A stretch of DNA of 64,000 bases from Turritopsis dohrnii (lineage: Eukaryota; Cnidaria; Hydrozoa; Anthoathecata; Oceaniidae): contig BQMF02000053.1 of assembly GCA_027922465.2 (NCBI GenBank), positions 620,001 to 684,000 of the forward strand, written 5' to 3'. Below the pieces are notes generated by a model, which saw only the letters and a list, made by a program, of their open reading frames with translations, ran no database searches and was not told the DNA's origin. Positions 22,203 to 33,345 of this stretch are shown one piece after another (positions within the stretch are counted from its first letter, which is position 1; each line of letters starts with the position of its first letter). A program made the position numbers and the translations under genes.

Positions 22203-22557
22203 AGACGATCTTATAAAAAGGATTTTTTCCCAAAAAAAGTACACGCCAATTTATAAACGAAAAACTCCTCTGTGGCTGATTGTGAATGATGAACAGCAAA
22301 GTTCAATCAAAAATTAATTTTTGCTATTGTTATAAAGTATTTATAGAGAATTATCTTTTATAATCAAACTTATGTATAAGTTTATTGAAAAATTGAAATA
22401 TTAATTTTGCACAAACTTGTTAAATTTGTCCTTATTATTGCTTTCATACATATGTCAGAGACTAATTTTTGCTTTAATCTCAATTGAACGCTTCGAAAAA
22501 TAAAAAATGTGCTAAAAAATAACTCTATTTAAAAATCAAAATTCAGGGAGAAAGAAA

Positions 22558-23741
22558 ATACATCACAAAAATTTTTAATTTTCCGACTCCGAATCGGATA
22601 TTTCTATTACTCTATTAATTTGATTCCTCAGGCTAAACAACACTGGTTTCGGAGGTTTTACATCCTCTTTGTCGCTGGGAATTATCATACTGTTTGTCCA
22701 TACTAGGTTAGGAACAAACAACTGCTCCTTCTCGATCACAGGTTTCACATCATGTTCTGATAGCACCTCATCTTATCAACAAACAAGATAACATCACCTC
22801 CACACCACTTCACGAAGCATCACAGTATGGTCATTTCGAAAGTCATGATTATGATTATCATCGGTCACGAAGATTTTCGATCTCTTTGAAGGTGGTGTAC
22901 TGGTCACCATCACTTTGGAAGATCGATGATCTTGGCCGCTTTCCTCCCGGCACTAAATAATAATTTTCCTCAGAATCACATTCATTCTCATCACCATCCG
23001 ATACTTTACGCTTTTCACCCTCGCTTTCATCATCATCCGATACTTCACTCTTTTCCCCATCAATATCATCATCCGATGCTTCATTTTCGACAATCTTGGT
23101 AAGAAGTCTTTCTTCGTAATCTGGATATTTACTATAGAACAAATCTTTGTCGAACCAACTTCTCGTCTTCACATTATTCAAAAGCCAGGCATCGTAGACG
23201 CTATCAGCATCCTCTCAGTCGTTTTGATGTCTCATTTCAAATAGTTCCAACGCTTCTTTTGATAGGGGGCCATATCTTTCCATGATACGTCTTGCATTGT
23301 TGCAAGACGGTAAACTTTCGCCATGTATTCCGGATCATTTGTCTTGCTTGTGCAATCAAAATCAATACTGTTAAAGGTCAGATGGTCATATAGAATACCT
23401 TCATGTTTATCAGCTTCTCATGGCTCAAGAGTATCTATATCCACGGCTTCTTGTGGTATGGTCCCATTGACTACACGGCTGTGATGGACCAGGTAAAGTG
23501 ACATCCTCATCGTTTATCAACTGTGTACTATCAAAGTCAAAGTCAAAGTCATTGTAAACTGCAATTTCATCGTCATTGGTAGAACAGTTGCCAAAAAGGG
23601 CACACCTTTAAATAAATGAAGTCTTTTCCTTATTGCGTCAGCATCTGCACTTTCCCCAAAGACTGAGTAAATGTTTGTTGTAATAAAAAAAAAAAACAGA
23701 TTTGTACACAAACTTTGTAGCCTCTTTGATGCCGCCTGCAA
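22558..23741 (-). pseudogene. Degraded minus-strand coding region, unknown
   Basis: Several minus-strand frames line up: 23,741-23,517; about 23,330-23,220 (HGESLPSCNNARRIMERYGP, then ALELFEMRHQND and a TGA); continuing in the same frame as DADSVYDAWLLNNVKTRSWF to a very acidic stretch (DDDESEGEKRKVSDGDENE) ending at 22,858; and 22,766-22,575, which ends RVIEISDSESEN. Acidic Ser/Glu/Asp repeats dominate. Stops and frame changes suggest decay, although introns cannot be excluded. No family recognised. Confidence 0.4.
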
Positions 23742-23879
23742 TAAAAAACAGAAATCACAAAACTGTATTTCTTCATTTTCAAAATCAGACTAACTAGTTA
23801 GGGCCAAGAAAAATTTACGAATTTTATTGGACTAGAATAGCTAAAGAATAACCTCTTTGTCATTATACAACCTTTTCAT

Positions 23880-24720
23880 TAATTTCACTATATTTCGGTA
23901 ATTAAATATGAGCTAGCGGCCAAGGCAGCGTCGCTCGCCGCCCATGTCCACCTTCAGTCTGCGGTGAGTTCAGGAAAAATAAAATTAAAGAATTGGCAAT
24001 GATAAGTGTGCCCGTGTTGTAGAGCTCGAAATAATGATAATGTATGGGATCGTTTTTCTACGACCAACAGTTACAGAGATATCGTTGATTAAAGATTTTG
24101 ATGACGTCGCGCAAAAGATAAGAAATAATTTCTCTCACAGCTTCAGCCTGCGTTGGGTTCACGAAAAATAAAATCAATGATTTGACAACAATAAGTGTGC
24201 CCATGTTGTAGAGCTCGAAAAACTGATCAAAAAAATGTATGGGATCGTTTTGCTGCGACCAACCGTTACGGAGATATTGTTGATCAAAATTTTGATGACG
24301 TCATAGACCCGTACCCCCAAAAAATTAGACCCAAATTTTTCGTCACTCTGCCGCCTGTATCGTGGACCCCAAAAAACGTCAATTATCCCTATTGGTTACG
24401 GAGATAATTTTCCCTAAACGTCGCATTCCATCAGTGTCTCAATACAATGGTTTCACACTGACGTCGCACAAACTAAAACAAAATAGTCACTTTCACAACT
24501 CAATCTACCATTTTGCGTGACAGACAAACAAACAGACAGACAGACAGAGAATCGGCTATTAATATATAGACTAGCCCCCAAGGCGGCGTCGCTCGCCGCC
24601 AATGTGCACCTGTTCTGTGTCACCCCGGAGACCCCAGTAAACCTCATATTTCTTGAAAAACGGCTCCTACAACTTGTGTTCAGCCAGAGGCAGATTTGAA
24701 ATCAAATATCAAATATCAGT
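23880..24720. repeat. Dispersed repeat with (CAGA)n and AATCGGCTATTAATATATAGA end, copy 1
   Basis: Contains two internal copies of GTTGTAGAGCTCGAAA...ATGTATGGGATCGTTTT (24,015-24,110 and 24,190-24,310) and ends with TTTTGCGTGAC, a CAAA/CAGA microsatellite and GAGAATCGGCTATTAATATA near 24,550, then GGCGGCGTCGCTCGCCGCC (also near 23,925). The same blocks recur at 25,430-25,550, 27,715-27,790 and 32,930-33,035. Confidence 0.72.
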
Positions 24721-25059
24721 TTAAACAATGGTTCCAAAAAACCCCAAATTTCATGATGTGTTACTTATTTATTTTTTAAAACAATCGTTGATCAGTACAA
24801 CAATACACTCAAAACGTAGGGAGAAAAAACTTCAACTTTTTATTAGCTTTTGTTTTAAAAAAGTTACGCGCTCTAACATGGGTGCTATCAAACAGGGCGA
24901 AAATGGTTTTTCTTCTTAAAAAGATCACACGGGAGGAGAGAAAAAGGCACGTGCTAAATGAATAAATAGAATAAAAAAACGTTCGATCAGTACGCTTAAC
25001 AATTAAAAGAAAAAATTAAATTATTAAAAGAAAAGCAAAAAAAATAAAACATTTTGTTT

Positions 25060-25800
25060 TATGATACTCTTTTTTTACCTATCGGTTTTTAAATATTTTG
25101 ATTGCTCGAAAAAAAAGTTCACCCGTCTCAAACAGTCAGGCAAGGATACGTTAGGACACACTGGTAAACCGAACATGCTACCACGTTCTGCCACGGCTGC
25201 TTTTTGTCCAAAATGTTAAATTAGTTAGTTTCTTTGTATTTAGTTGATGTATTGTTTTCAAAGCCAAGTCAACGTGGAATATAAAACTAACACAATAATA
25301 ATAAAAACAAAACGTTATTCCTATTAGTTCATCAGGCAAAAAAAGTCGTTCGATTGGGGTTGCAATGTATTTGCTTCGAACTCACGTCGCACACAAAAAA
25401 AGAAGTAATTTCGCTCACAACTCAATCTACCATTTTGCGTGACTTACAAATAAACAAACAAACAAACAAACAAACAAACAAACAGACAGAGAATCGGCTA
25501 TTAATATATAAACTAGCCGCCAAGGCGGCGTCGCTCGCCGCCTATGTCTACCTGCTCTGTATCACTGTATCAATAATGTCAAATTTCCTTATAAACGGCT
25601 CTTACAACTTGTGTTCAACCAGAAGCAGATTCGAAGTCACAACCTCTGGTAAAATCAATCTTTTATAAGTGTAACAATACACTCAAAACGTAGAGAGAGA
25701 AAACTTCAACTTTTTATTAACTTTTGTTTTAAAAAAGTTACGCGCTCTAACATGGGTGCTATCAAACGTAAGGTGGAAATCGTTTCCCTTCTTATAAAGT
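25060..25800. repeat. Dispersed repeat, copy 2, with (CAAA)n
   Basis: The block TACCTATCGGTTTTTAAA through GCTGCTTTTTGTCCAAAATG (25,076-25,220) matches 27,372-27,505. The tail holds a (CAAA)n run at 25,450-25,488 and GAGAATCGGCTATTAATATA. The stretch at 25,560-25,800 (AACGGCTC, TTGTGTTCA, CTCAAAACGTAG) also repeats 24,655-24,900, so copies 1 and 2 are partly tandem. Confidence 0.72.
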
Positions 25801-26890
25801 TCACACAGGAGGAGAGAAAAAAGACACGTGTTAAATGAATAAAGAGAATAAAATAACGTTCGATCAGAAGCGCTTGACAATTAAAAATAGAAATTAAATT
25901 AAAAGACAAGAAATGCTTTGCATATTTACAAATCGCGTTATTATTTACAAGTCTTCTTGACTTGAAGATCAACATAAAAAAATAATATTAAAGGATGATG
26001 CGTATGCACGTAACTTATTCTAATGTTACTCTGAACATTCTGAATTTCTGAATTCGATATTTTGATGCCAATCTTCCTGACAAACTTCCAAAATCACAAC
26101 CGCGAAAAGGAAAACATAGATTTGATGATGCAAAATGCACCCATACCGAAATCAACATAACTGAAATCAGATATTTGTGCTTTAGTTTGATTATAAGTTA
26201 TAAGTTATAAGGTATAAGTTACCAGTTATTTGACAATATGACATGTACCATGTTTTGTATTTACAAACATTCTTGACCTGAATTGATATATTCAAGACCA
26301 GTATTATATCAAAACTCTTTATACAAAATTCGAAAAAAGATTGAATTATTTATGACATTAATCTAATATCATATACACTCCACGGCATTGTGAAACTTTG
26401 TATACATATGAACTAATGGTGTAATGTATATAATGACGTAAAATTCATCTGAAAGACCTAAAACATCATTTCTTTGGGGACGAATAATATTAATATTAAA
26501 ATAATATTAATTCTGATCTTTCAGATATAAGAGTGATTATGAATTACGTAAATCATATGCTTTAAACATTTGATATATGTATGTATAGATCTCCCTAATT
26601 CCTACATTGTAAACATAAAAAGTTAACGATCACGAACAATACATGATCGAAACTTACACAAATCTGCACCATGAATATATAACTGAAAGCAGAAATATGT
26701 GTTAAATGCAGATTGTGCAATGTTTTGAATTTGTAGTTGCCATGGTGCATGGTGAGAAGGAAGGCTGTTCGTAGTAATTAGTAAAAGTTAAAAACTAATA
26801 TCATCGATAAAAGGTTAATTAAAACAAAAAGTATAAATTATACTGCGGGCTAACCAAATCAATTGATGGCATACAAATTCATTTAAATAG
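25801..26890. other. Non-coding AT-rich sequence
   Basis: No gene recognised. Short TA-rich direct repeats such as TTATAAGTTATAAGGTATAAG (around 26,197) are the only feature. Confidence 0.45.
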
Positions 26891-27096
26891 CTAGAGAAAC
26901 ATCAAATATAAGTGATGCAGTAGACAGACAATCTCGATGTTGGAGCTGAGAAGGACATTGAGCTGAGCTGTGTTAATCCAGGAGGGCTTAAAAAGCAATA
27001 CAACCCACACGTGTACAAAACAAACACTCAGACATTTATAAAAGAAAACAAAAGCAAGAATAAAAATATAACAAAAGCTTATCTCTTTCACTCTGT

Positions 27097-27312
27097 TCAC
27101 AAAATATTGAGAACTTCTTTACGATCTTTTTCATCTTTAATTTCTTTTAAATCCAAGAAACTTTGAAATCTAAAGTGGGTTACTGCGCTGGCACCTCGAA
27201 GACGTGCACGGTACGAATTTTTCGCTTCATGTGTTGATTTCATGTAAACGTATGCACGAAGTATACATTTTTTGGCTTCACGACGACGACGATCGGTTTG
27301 CATTCCAAACAC
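27097..27312 (-). CDS. Small basic hypothetical ORF
   Basis: A 71-codon minus-strand frame rich in Arg and Lys (starts MFGMQTDRRRREAKKC, ends EIKDEKDRKEVLNIL). It is higher in GC than the surroundings and adjoins repeat copy 3. It has no recognised domain and could be a piece of an older coding sequence. Confidence 0.2.
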   Translation of the reverse strand: MFGMQTDRRRREAKKCILRAYVYMKSTHEAKNSYRARLRGASAVTHFRFQSFLDLKEIKDEKDRKEVLNIL

Positions 27313-27339
27313 CTCGCGTATCCGCGATTTGAAAAAGCA

Positions 27340-27790
27340 AAAAAATATTTTATTTCATGATACTTTTTTTTTACCTATCGGTTTTTAAACATTTTGATTG
27401 CTCTAAAAAAAGTTTACCCGTCTCAGACAGTCAGGCAAGGATACGTTAGGATACACTGGCAAGCATGCTGCCAAGTTCTGCCACTGCTGCTTTTTGTCCA
27501 AAATGTTTAATCAGTTAGTTTCTTTGTATTTGGTTGATGTACTGTTTTCAAAGCCAAGTCAACGTGGAATATAAAACTAACAATAATGATAAAAACAAAA
27601 CGTTATTCCTATTAATTCATCAGCCAAAAAAAGTCACGTTCGATTGGGGTTGCAATGTATTTGCTTCGAACTCACGTCGCACACAAAAAAAGAAATAATT
27701 TCGCTCACAACTTAATCTACCATTTTGCGTGACTTACCAACAAACGAACAAACAAACAAACAGATGGAGAATCGGCTATTAATATATAGA
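27340..27790. repeat. Dispersed repeat, copy 3
   Basis: Matches 25,066-25,510 almost along its length: TACCTATCGGTTTTTAAA, CAGTCAGGCAAGGATACGTT, GGGGTTGCAATGTATTTGCT, then a CAAA run and GAGAATCGGCTATTAATATA. Confidence 0.75.
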
Positions 27791-29429
27791 TAATTAAATA
27801 TTTATGTTTTATTTAAATAAATGTTAATACACGGTGAAATGATCTTTTACTCTTGGCCAAGATATATTCTACCCACCAAGTGTGTATCATAGTTACCTCC
27901 GCAGCGAGCGAGGAGGCACAGTAGTTTCACGAGATAGGCGAAAGTCAGTTTTTCATTTTGTTCATCATCTTAATCTTTTCGTGTTGCTGTTACACGGTGG
28001 TATACAATTATTAGCTGACTTTGCTTTTTTCCCGTTTCAAAGCATGGAAATGTAGGTGGGAGACAGAATGTTTTTTCATAACCTTTTCCTAATTTATTAA
28101 TATATTATACTATGTAATTTAGGAAGGTCGTATACTAAAATTGCTTAGACATTTTTCATATTACTTTTGTTTTGTTTTAGTGAAGCTTGAAATCTGAAAT
28201 TGTGCCAACCATGCATTTTATTTTTGTATATATGATGTTTTAGCTCTAAATCTTGGCTTTTTTTTATTTCGAATCAAAGCTTGAAACGCTTGAAATGATT
28301 TTAAAATTTTCCACTTCAATTTTTTTTTCGAAAAAGTTTGTTTTTTTCTTTTGGCTTTTACATAATTTCTTTAACAAATCTTATTACGGTAGCAGCGATA
28401 GCGAATACCGTATTAAAACACCCGTGGACTCCTACTACTCCTACTCCTCCTCCTACTCCGGCCGAAATGGCAAGTAGTTTGCGATTTAGAGTCTGCGGGA
28501 CTCTACCAAAAGCGCAATGTAAATTCTAATGAAGGAACGCAGCCTTCATAATTTGGAACATAACCTGATATTTTATAACTTAATCCACGAAATAAGAATT
28601 CATTCGAATTCTAATCAAATAGGCGTACATAAAAATGAGACTTTTAGCTCATTACGCTAACTGAAAATACTTGATATGTTGCTTTCCTTGTTAGTAAAGC
28701 TTATCAGTTCAAAATTTCTTATTGGCCCTTATTACCTCGTTTGTTAGCTGCTACGCTGTGTTTGTGTATTACGGCTTTCAAAGACCTAGTTCAAAAAGGC
28801 AGTTATTTGTTGGAATTCAATTTTGGTTTCATCAGAAATTATTATTATAAACAAACTTTTTTTTTTCTGCATAGGCTCTTATGAAAAAATTTCTTATAAA
28901 AAAAACATATGTTACACAGCTCACGCATGTATAATTCATTTGTCTTTAAATAAATAATTAATGCTGGTGTTTTATGATTAAACCCTATTTACACTAATTA
29001 ATCATTCTCATCAAATTTATCGTTAATGCCTGTTTTCCACCAGTGAGATATCCCAGAAAACACCGTAAAGAAGTTTTTAGTATACTTTGTAAAATTTCGA
29101 AAGCGTTTGTCTGAAAAGTAAACTTGCTGCTACCGTTTTGCGCCATCTGGCTCTTGTTTTGATTATAAAATACGTATCCATGGTTGCAGTTCACACATTA
29201 CTTTTGTCGCAATACTTTCTGTTAAAAAGGTATATTAGCACTAGTGTGACTTAGGCCTAACAGATAACAAAAAGTAACAAAAAAGTTCTAATAGTTTTTT
29301 CGCTTTAATTTTTTTTTTTTCGAAAAATTTTGTTGCGGAAAGTTTTCTGTTTTAATGTATAGCTAGCTGTGTGTACAAATTGGAAAGCTTGAGCGCGGGG
29401 ACATTTTTAGCTAAAGCTGCATCCCAGTA
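27791..29429. other. Non-coding, with small repeats
   Basis: No gene recognised. At 28,430-28,475, CTCCTACTCCTCCTCCTACT and CCGAAATGGCAAG resemble 17,145-17,190. At 29,325-29,400 the sequence repeats 6,615-6,695 (ACAAATTGGAAAGCTTGAGC). Confidence 0.45.
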
Positions 29430-30672
29430 TTATTGGTTTGAAAAGTATATAACAGTACCGTATAAACGCATTACAAATACAAATTCCAACTTTTATCAGT
29501 GGGCGCTGTTTATTAGAGGAAATACGATATATAAAAAACCCGATAAAAACCCGATTGAATTGATGATTGTGACAATTCTGAGCATTGGAAAACAATTTCT
29601 TTTAACCTACTAAATATTTATGTTCTATTTTCACCAAAGCTTTCTCTGAGTTTGGGTCGTCATAGCTTATAAAACCAATATTTAGCGTGTCGCACATCTC
29701 AGCTATTTAAAACCAAATACCGAGCCGAATCATGCTGAAAAACTTCTGCATGGCGCAGCTCATAAAACTTTCTGTCATAATTTCCCTCATGCATATCATA
29801 TGTATAAGTTGTTTACTTATGTACAGGTATCATATTCGGAATACCTCAATTTCTCTTTTTTTTTTTGACGTTTGTGTCAATTCCCGAAAAAAACTCATTT
29901 TCGCTTGAATTGGCAAAAAAATTGACTGACTGGTTGAATGCCCACGGGGTATCTAGTAATGCAAAAAAGACTAAAAAATTAAGAACTATTACCCAATGTA
30001 AAAGAAAAAAAAAAAAAAATAACATGCACAATAGTTACTTGACATCATTTTCATGGAAAGACCTGTGGATGATAAATTTTGATATGATTATACTGATTCC
30101 ATCAAAATCAATTGTATCAAGCATACCCCCCGACACGCTCTTATTTAGATAAGCGGGAATAATGGAAGAAACACCAATCAAGTTTTCTGTACACCCTGCT
30201 GTAGAAGATGTATCAAAGTGTTATCATATTAGTAAATTTAGCAACGATAAGTTTCATTTCCTGTGCAGATGTGGATTTATTAGCAATCTTTCGGAAGTCA
30301 AAGCAGGCAATTGATTCCGGTAGCGTAAAGCAAAATCATGAAGTACTTGGTAAATATTACTTCACCAACGAAAAAGGTAGCTACTTTGTTATAACCAATA
30401 AGCACCGACACGCCTGAGCTAATAAGGAATCTTTAACTTGAAATCGACAGAACACACACGAGTTGCTTGAAATAAGCGCTATTTGTCACTCAGTTCTTAG
30501 TCCATTATCAATTTTGCTAATTTCAGGCTTTTTTTTGCAAATTCCGAAAAAAGATGGTCTTATTATAAATAAAGCAATTGACATCGCTAGTTTTTCTGAC
30601 TTCGCCAAGCTCCAAATCCTCTAAACATAAATCGATTTCGACGGAACGACATTTATTCGAACCAATGGGACA
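29430..30672 (+). repeat. 1.2-kb dispersed repeat, copy B
   Basis: Same family and orientation as 15,655-16,843, about 13.8 kb away. The most similar part is 30,025-30,560. Both copies keep the small open frame ending ITNKHRHA. Confidence 0.75.
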
Positions 30673-30742
30673 TTTGCTGTTGATTTTGAAAAACATTACG
30701 ACATTAATTGATTAATAAAAATTAAAGCGAATGAAAATTCTA

Positions 30743-30786
30743 GTTGCGACCCTTACTGGCGATTTTGCGACACTTACTAGGAGTAC
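30743..30786 (-). repeat. Fragment of the GCCAGTAAGTGTCGCAA micro-MITE family
   Basis: Read on the minus strand it starts GTACTCCTAGTAAGTGTCGC and continues with CGCCAGTAAGGGTCGCAA, the unit of the micro-MITE at 50,022-50,145. Only about two units remain. Confidence 0.6.
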
Positions 30787-31410
30787 AATAGATCGAGAAT
30801 TTATTTAGCTTTCAGAAAATGTTTACTCGTATTGGGAAAACAATAAGGTATCTGAGATATTTCATAAAAACCGAACATTTGTCAGGAAGAGTTTTACACC
30901 ATTTTATTTGACTTTGATTGTGATCTTGTCACTCATTGTTTACAATTTTGGTAAGATAGGGAAATCTGGGTCTAACTTTGAGAGCAAATTTTCAAAGTGC
31001 ATGAGTTTTTTTTGAACGTTTGCACACATATGAATTCGACTATAATTGAGTTCAAATTTCCCTTTTATATTTAGGAACATTGGAAAGTGATTTAATTGTT
31101 TTAAAACCCCATTTTACTTGACCATACGGTAACTAGAAAGATAGTTTTCGATAGACCAGTTTTCATAGATGTCTCTCTGGTGGTCATTCTTTCAAAAATA
31201 AATCAATAACATCGAACAATGCTTTAAACATTTTTAGCAAATTTATAAAAAAATAGTTTAAAAAAAAAACCTTTGAAACACCTTTGACAAACTCAAAGTA
31301 GACAAAATATAAACCTCGTACCCGGGTTTCTTACCTTCTTTTTGTATATCAAAAAGTTGAGAAACTCTGGGAAATGCTTTATCTTGACTCTTATCTATCT
31401 TAATATTTGA

Positions 31411-32301
31411 TATGCTTTAGATCATTCTGTCTGGTATCACGCCGCCATTGAGCAGAAAAAATGGTACGGGTTCACATTTTCTGCTGAGGAACATCAGTCA
31501 GTGGAGCGTTTTGTTCGAGCAATGAAACGTCAGTATCTGAGATGCGCAAATGCTAAACATGATGGATACAAGACGGATTGCTTTGGGAAAATTTCACATC
31601 TTCTTGAATCCAACCTAAAAGACTTGAATTTTATGTGTTGTTTTGAAGGTGAAATGTTTGAAAAAAACGGACGGGCTAAGTACGGAATACACTACATCGC
31701 TTATGTTGCATTATCGACCCATTTGGCTTTCGTTTCTGTCGATGCTATCAAACACTATAATGATGCAATCAAAAGAACACAATACATCAAGGAATTCAAA
31801 ACGATTCTCGACAAGCTCACGACATATTTCTATAGATACGAGGTTGAGCTTGATATGTGGAGAACCGACAGAGTGACGCCCGTCAAAATTTGTGACGTTA
31901 GATATGTATTTTGGAAAGAATTTGAAGGAGTTTGCGAAACAAGATGGAAACGAAACAGCGAAGATGATAACGATGATTCGCGTGTCGAAGGTTGGGAGTT
32001 TGCCAATAACGATCCTGAGTTAGACAAAGCCGATCAAATCGGTACGTATATAAAGCCTAGAATGAAGAAATATCATGCGAAAGTGATAGATGACGTCACA
32101 AAAAAGGTTGTCTATGATGATTATAGAGACGGTGAACTTGGAAAAACTGCTGAGGCCTTGCAGCAATTATATAAGGAAGGCGCAAAAGCTCGTTGGAAAT
32201 ATGTTGATGAACTGTTTAAGAAATTAAAAAAGTTTGACAATGGTACGATTGGAACCGTGCGACAGATGGTTGACTCTGTGGTGAAAACTTTCACTGACTA
32301 G
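31411..32301 (+). CDS. Orphan open reading frame, unrecognised protein
   Basis: A long frame, open from 31,411 to the TAG at 32,299-32,301 (about 296 codons; 266 from the GTG at 31,501). No ATG occurs in frame in the first part (which reads SVWYHAAIEQKKWYGFTFSA then EEHQSVERFV), so an upstream exon joined near the acceptor-like TATGCTTTAG (31,411-31,420) is possible; the first in-frame ATG is at 31,522. The protein is hydrophilic and rich in Lys, Asp and Tyr, with a short hydrophobic patch (YIAYVALSTHLAFVSVDAI) and a C-terminal alpha-helical, possibly coiled segment. No stops, no frameshift, and better codon-like composition than neighbours suggest a real or recent gene. No family recognised. 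Confidence 0.55.
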   Translation, partial: YALDHSVWYHAAIEQKKWYGFTFSAEEHQSVERFVRAMKRQYLRCANAKHDGYKTDCFGKISHLLESNLKDLNFMCCFEGEMFEKNGRAKYGIHYIAYVALSTHLAFVSVDAIKHYNDAIKRTQYIKEFKTILDKLTTYFYRYEVELDMWRTDRVTPVKICDVRYVFWKEFEGVCETRWKRNSEDDNDDSRVEGWEFANNDPELDKADQIGTYIKPRMKKYHAKVIDDVTKKVVYDDYRDGELGKTAEALQQLYKEGAKARWKYVDELFKKLKKFDNGTIGTVRQMVDSVVKTFTD

Positions 32302-32392
32302 TGATACTTTTTAATTGAATTTTATTTGTATACTTGTACCAAACAAGAAAAGATACCATCGCAACAAAATTTATTTGTCAGTTATACTACCT

Positions 32393-32507
32393 AGTGGGCA
32401 AAATCGTCCAAAATTCACAGCGAGATGAAGAGCAATTTTATTGAAATATTGTGTATATTTCTTTAAAGATGCACTTCTTCACAGTGCTTTTTAACAAATT
32501 TGCCCAC
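32393..32507. mobile_element. AGTGGGCAAA MITE, copy 1
   Basis: A 115-bp unit that begins AGTGGGCAAAATCGTC and ends AAATTTGCCCAC, folding back through the middle (GAAATATTGTGTATATTTCT). Similar units lie at 49,385-49,515 and 59,734-59,848. Confidence 0.75.
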
Positions 32508-32561
32508 GGCTAGCACTACCGTAATTCATCGTCTTTATTTTTGTTTGTTTTGTTTTTGTGT

Positions 32562-32822
32562 GCAGTGATGGTGTAGTGGTTAGTACCTTTGAGTGCGACC
32601 GCTGCGACCCGTGTTCGAGTCCAGTCATGTCGTATCTCAATACACCACTCCGATGCGCTTTTAAAGCAGCGTGTTAGCCCATTAGGAGCCATCGACTGAC
32701 TGCACACTGGCCTTCGGGCAAGTTAGAGCAATGCTATACGTATCTCTGGCGGTAAGTCAACTAACAGTTGCAAGTCGGCGGGCGGAAGAACCAACCATTA
32801 CGGATGGAAGCCCAAATACTTT
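32562..32822 (+). repeat. tRNA-derived SINE (family 2), full length
   Basis: Starts GCAGTGATGGTGTAGTGGTT with an A box like that of tRNA, and has a B box GTGTTCGAGTCC about 50 bases on. The tRNA-unrelated body ends near GGATGGAAGCCCAAATAC. The 3' half recurs in reverse at 61,266-61,386 and the head recurs at 33,118-33,168. Confidence 0.82.
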
Positions 32823-32929
32823 ATTTTAGTATCTCGCGTAAAAGTTTTTTACGACTTTAATTTCGAAAATGTTGTTACGAAAATAGGTGAAGAAAAATTA
32901 AAGTACCAAATCTCACAAAGAGACCGTAC

Positions 32930-33035
32930 CCATGTTGTAGAGCTCGAAAAACTGATCAAAAAAATGTATGGGATCGTTTCGCTACGACCAACCGTTGGAG
33001 AGATATCATCAATCAAAGATTTTGATGACGTCATA
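32930..33035 (+). repeat. GTAGAGCTCGAAA repeat block
   Basis: Nearly identical to 24,195-24,310: ATGTTGTAGAGCTCGAAAAA, ATGTATGGGATCGTTT and TTTTGATGACGTCATAG. Confidence 0.75.
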
Positions 33036-33038
33036 GCC

Positions 33039-33168
33039 GCAGTACTTTTTAACAAATTTGCCCACGGCTAGCACTACCGTAATTCATCGTCTTTATTTTT
33101 GTTTGTTTTGTTTTTGTGTGCAGTGATGGTGTAGTGGTTAGTACCTTTGAGTGCGACCGCTGCGACCA
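33039..33168 (+). repeat. Direct duplication of MITE tail plus SINE head
   Basis: Matches 32,483-32,609 almost exactly over about 127 bases: the end of the AGTGGGCAAA MITE, the spacer and the first 50 bases of the SINE up to GACCGCTGCGACC. Spacing 556-559 bases. The SINE body is absent here. Confidence 0.85.
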
Positions 33169-33174
33169 TAGTTG

Positions 33175-33345
33175 GTGAATTCAATTCAAACTTCAAAGGG
33201 ACCGAATAAATGGTTCGATTTATGGAAAGTTCGAATTACTAAGGGTCATTTACAAGGAAGTTATTGGTGAAGGGACCATGAAGTTCGTTCGAATTAGGGA
33301 AAGTTCGAATTATGGAGGTTCGAATTACAGAGAGGCGACTGTGTT
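33175..33345. repeat. Pogo/Tigger-like MITE end, TTCGAATTA type
   Basis: Repeated AAGTTCGAATTA and GGAGGTTCGAATTA blocks ending GCGACTGTGTT. The TTCGAATTAYGGAGGTTCGA pattern followed by CAGTC-complementary ends is typical of pogo/Tigger-like elements. A related piece lies at 37,803-37,930. Confidence 0.55.

Larger units (their letters stand above)
20125..22317 (+). pseudogene. Unknown ORF split by a fold-back element
   Basis: The frame from 20,125 encodes an acidic, unrecognised polypeptide (for example ILESIFQSSFEEMEILNKAK) and reaches the fold-back element at 20,387. If the element (20,387-22,202) and one AG of the flanking pair are set aside, the same frame continues from 22,205 as DDLIKRIFSQKKYTPIYKRK and on to TAA at 22,315, about 37 more codons. 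Without removal, stops follow at once. It lies just downstream of the Myb-like fragment and may be its C-terminal part. Function unknown. Confidence 0.55.

Noticed and set aside
32562..32625. tRNA gene
   Set aside because: A and B boxes are present, but the cloverleaf is not convincing and the unit continues into a SINE body found elsewhere.
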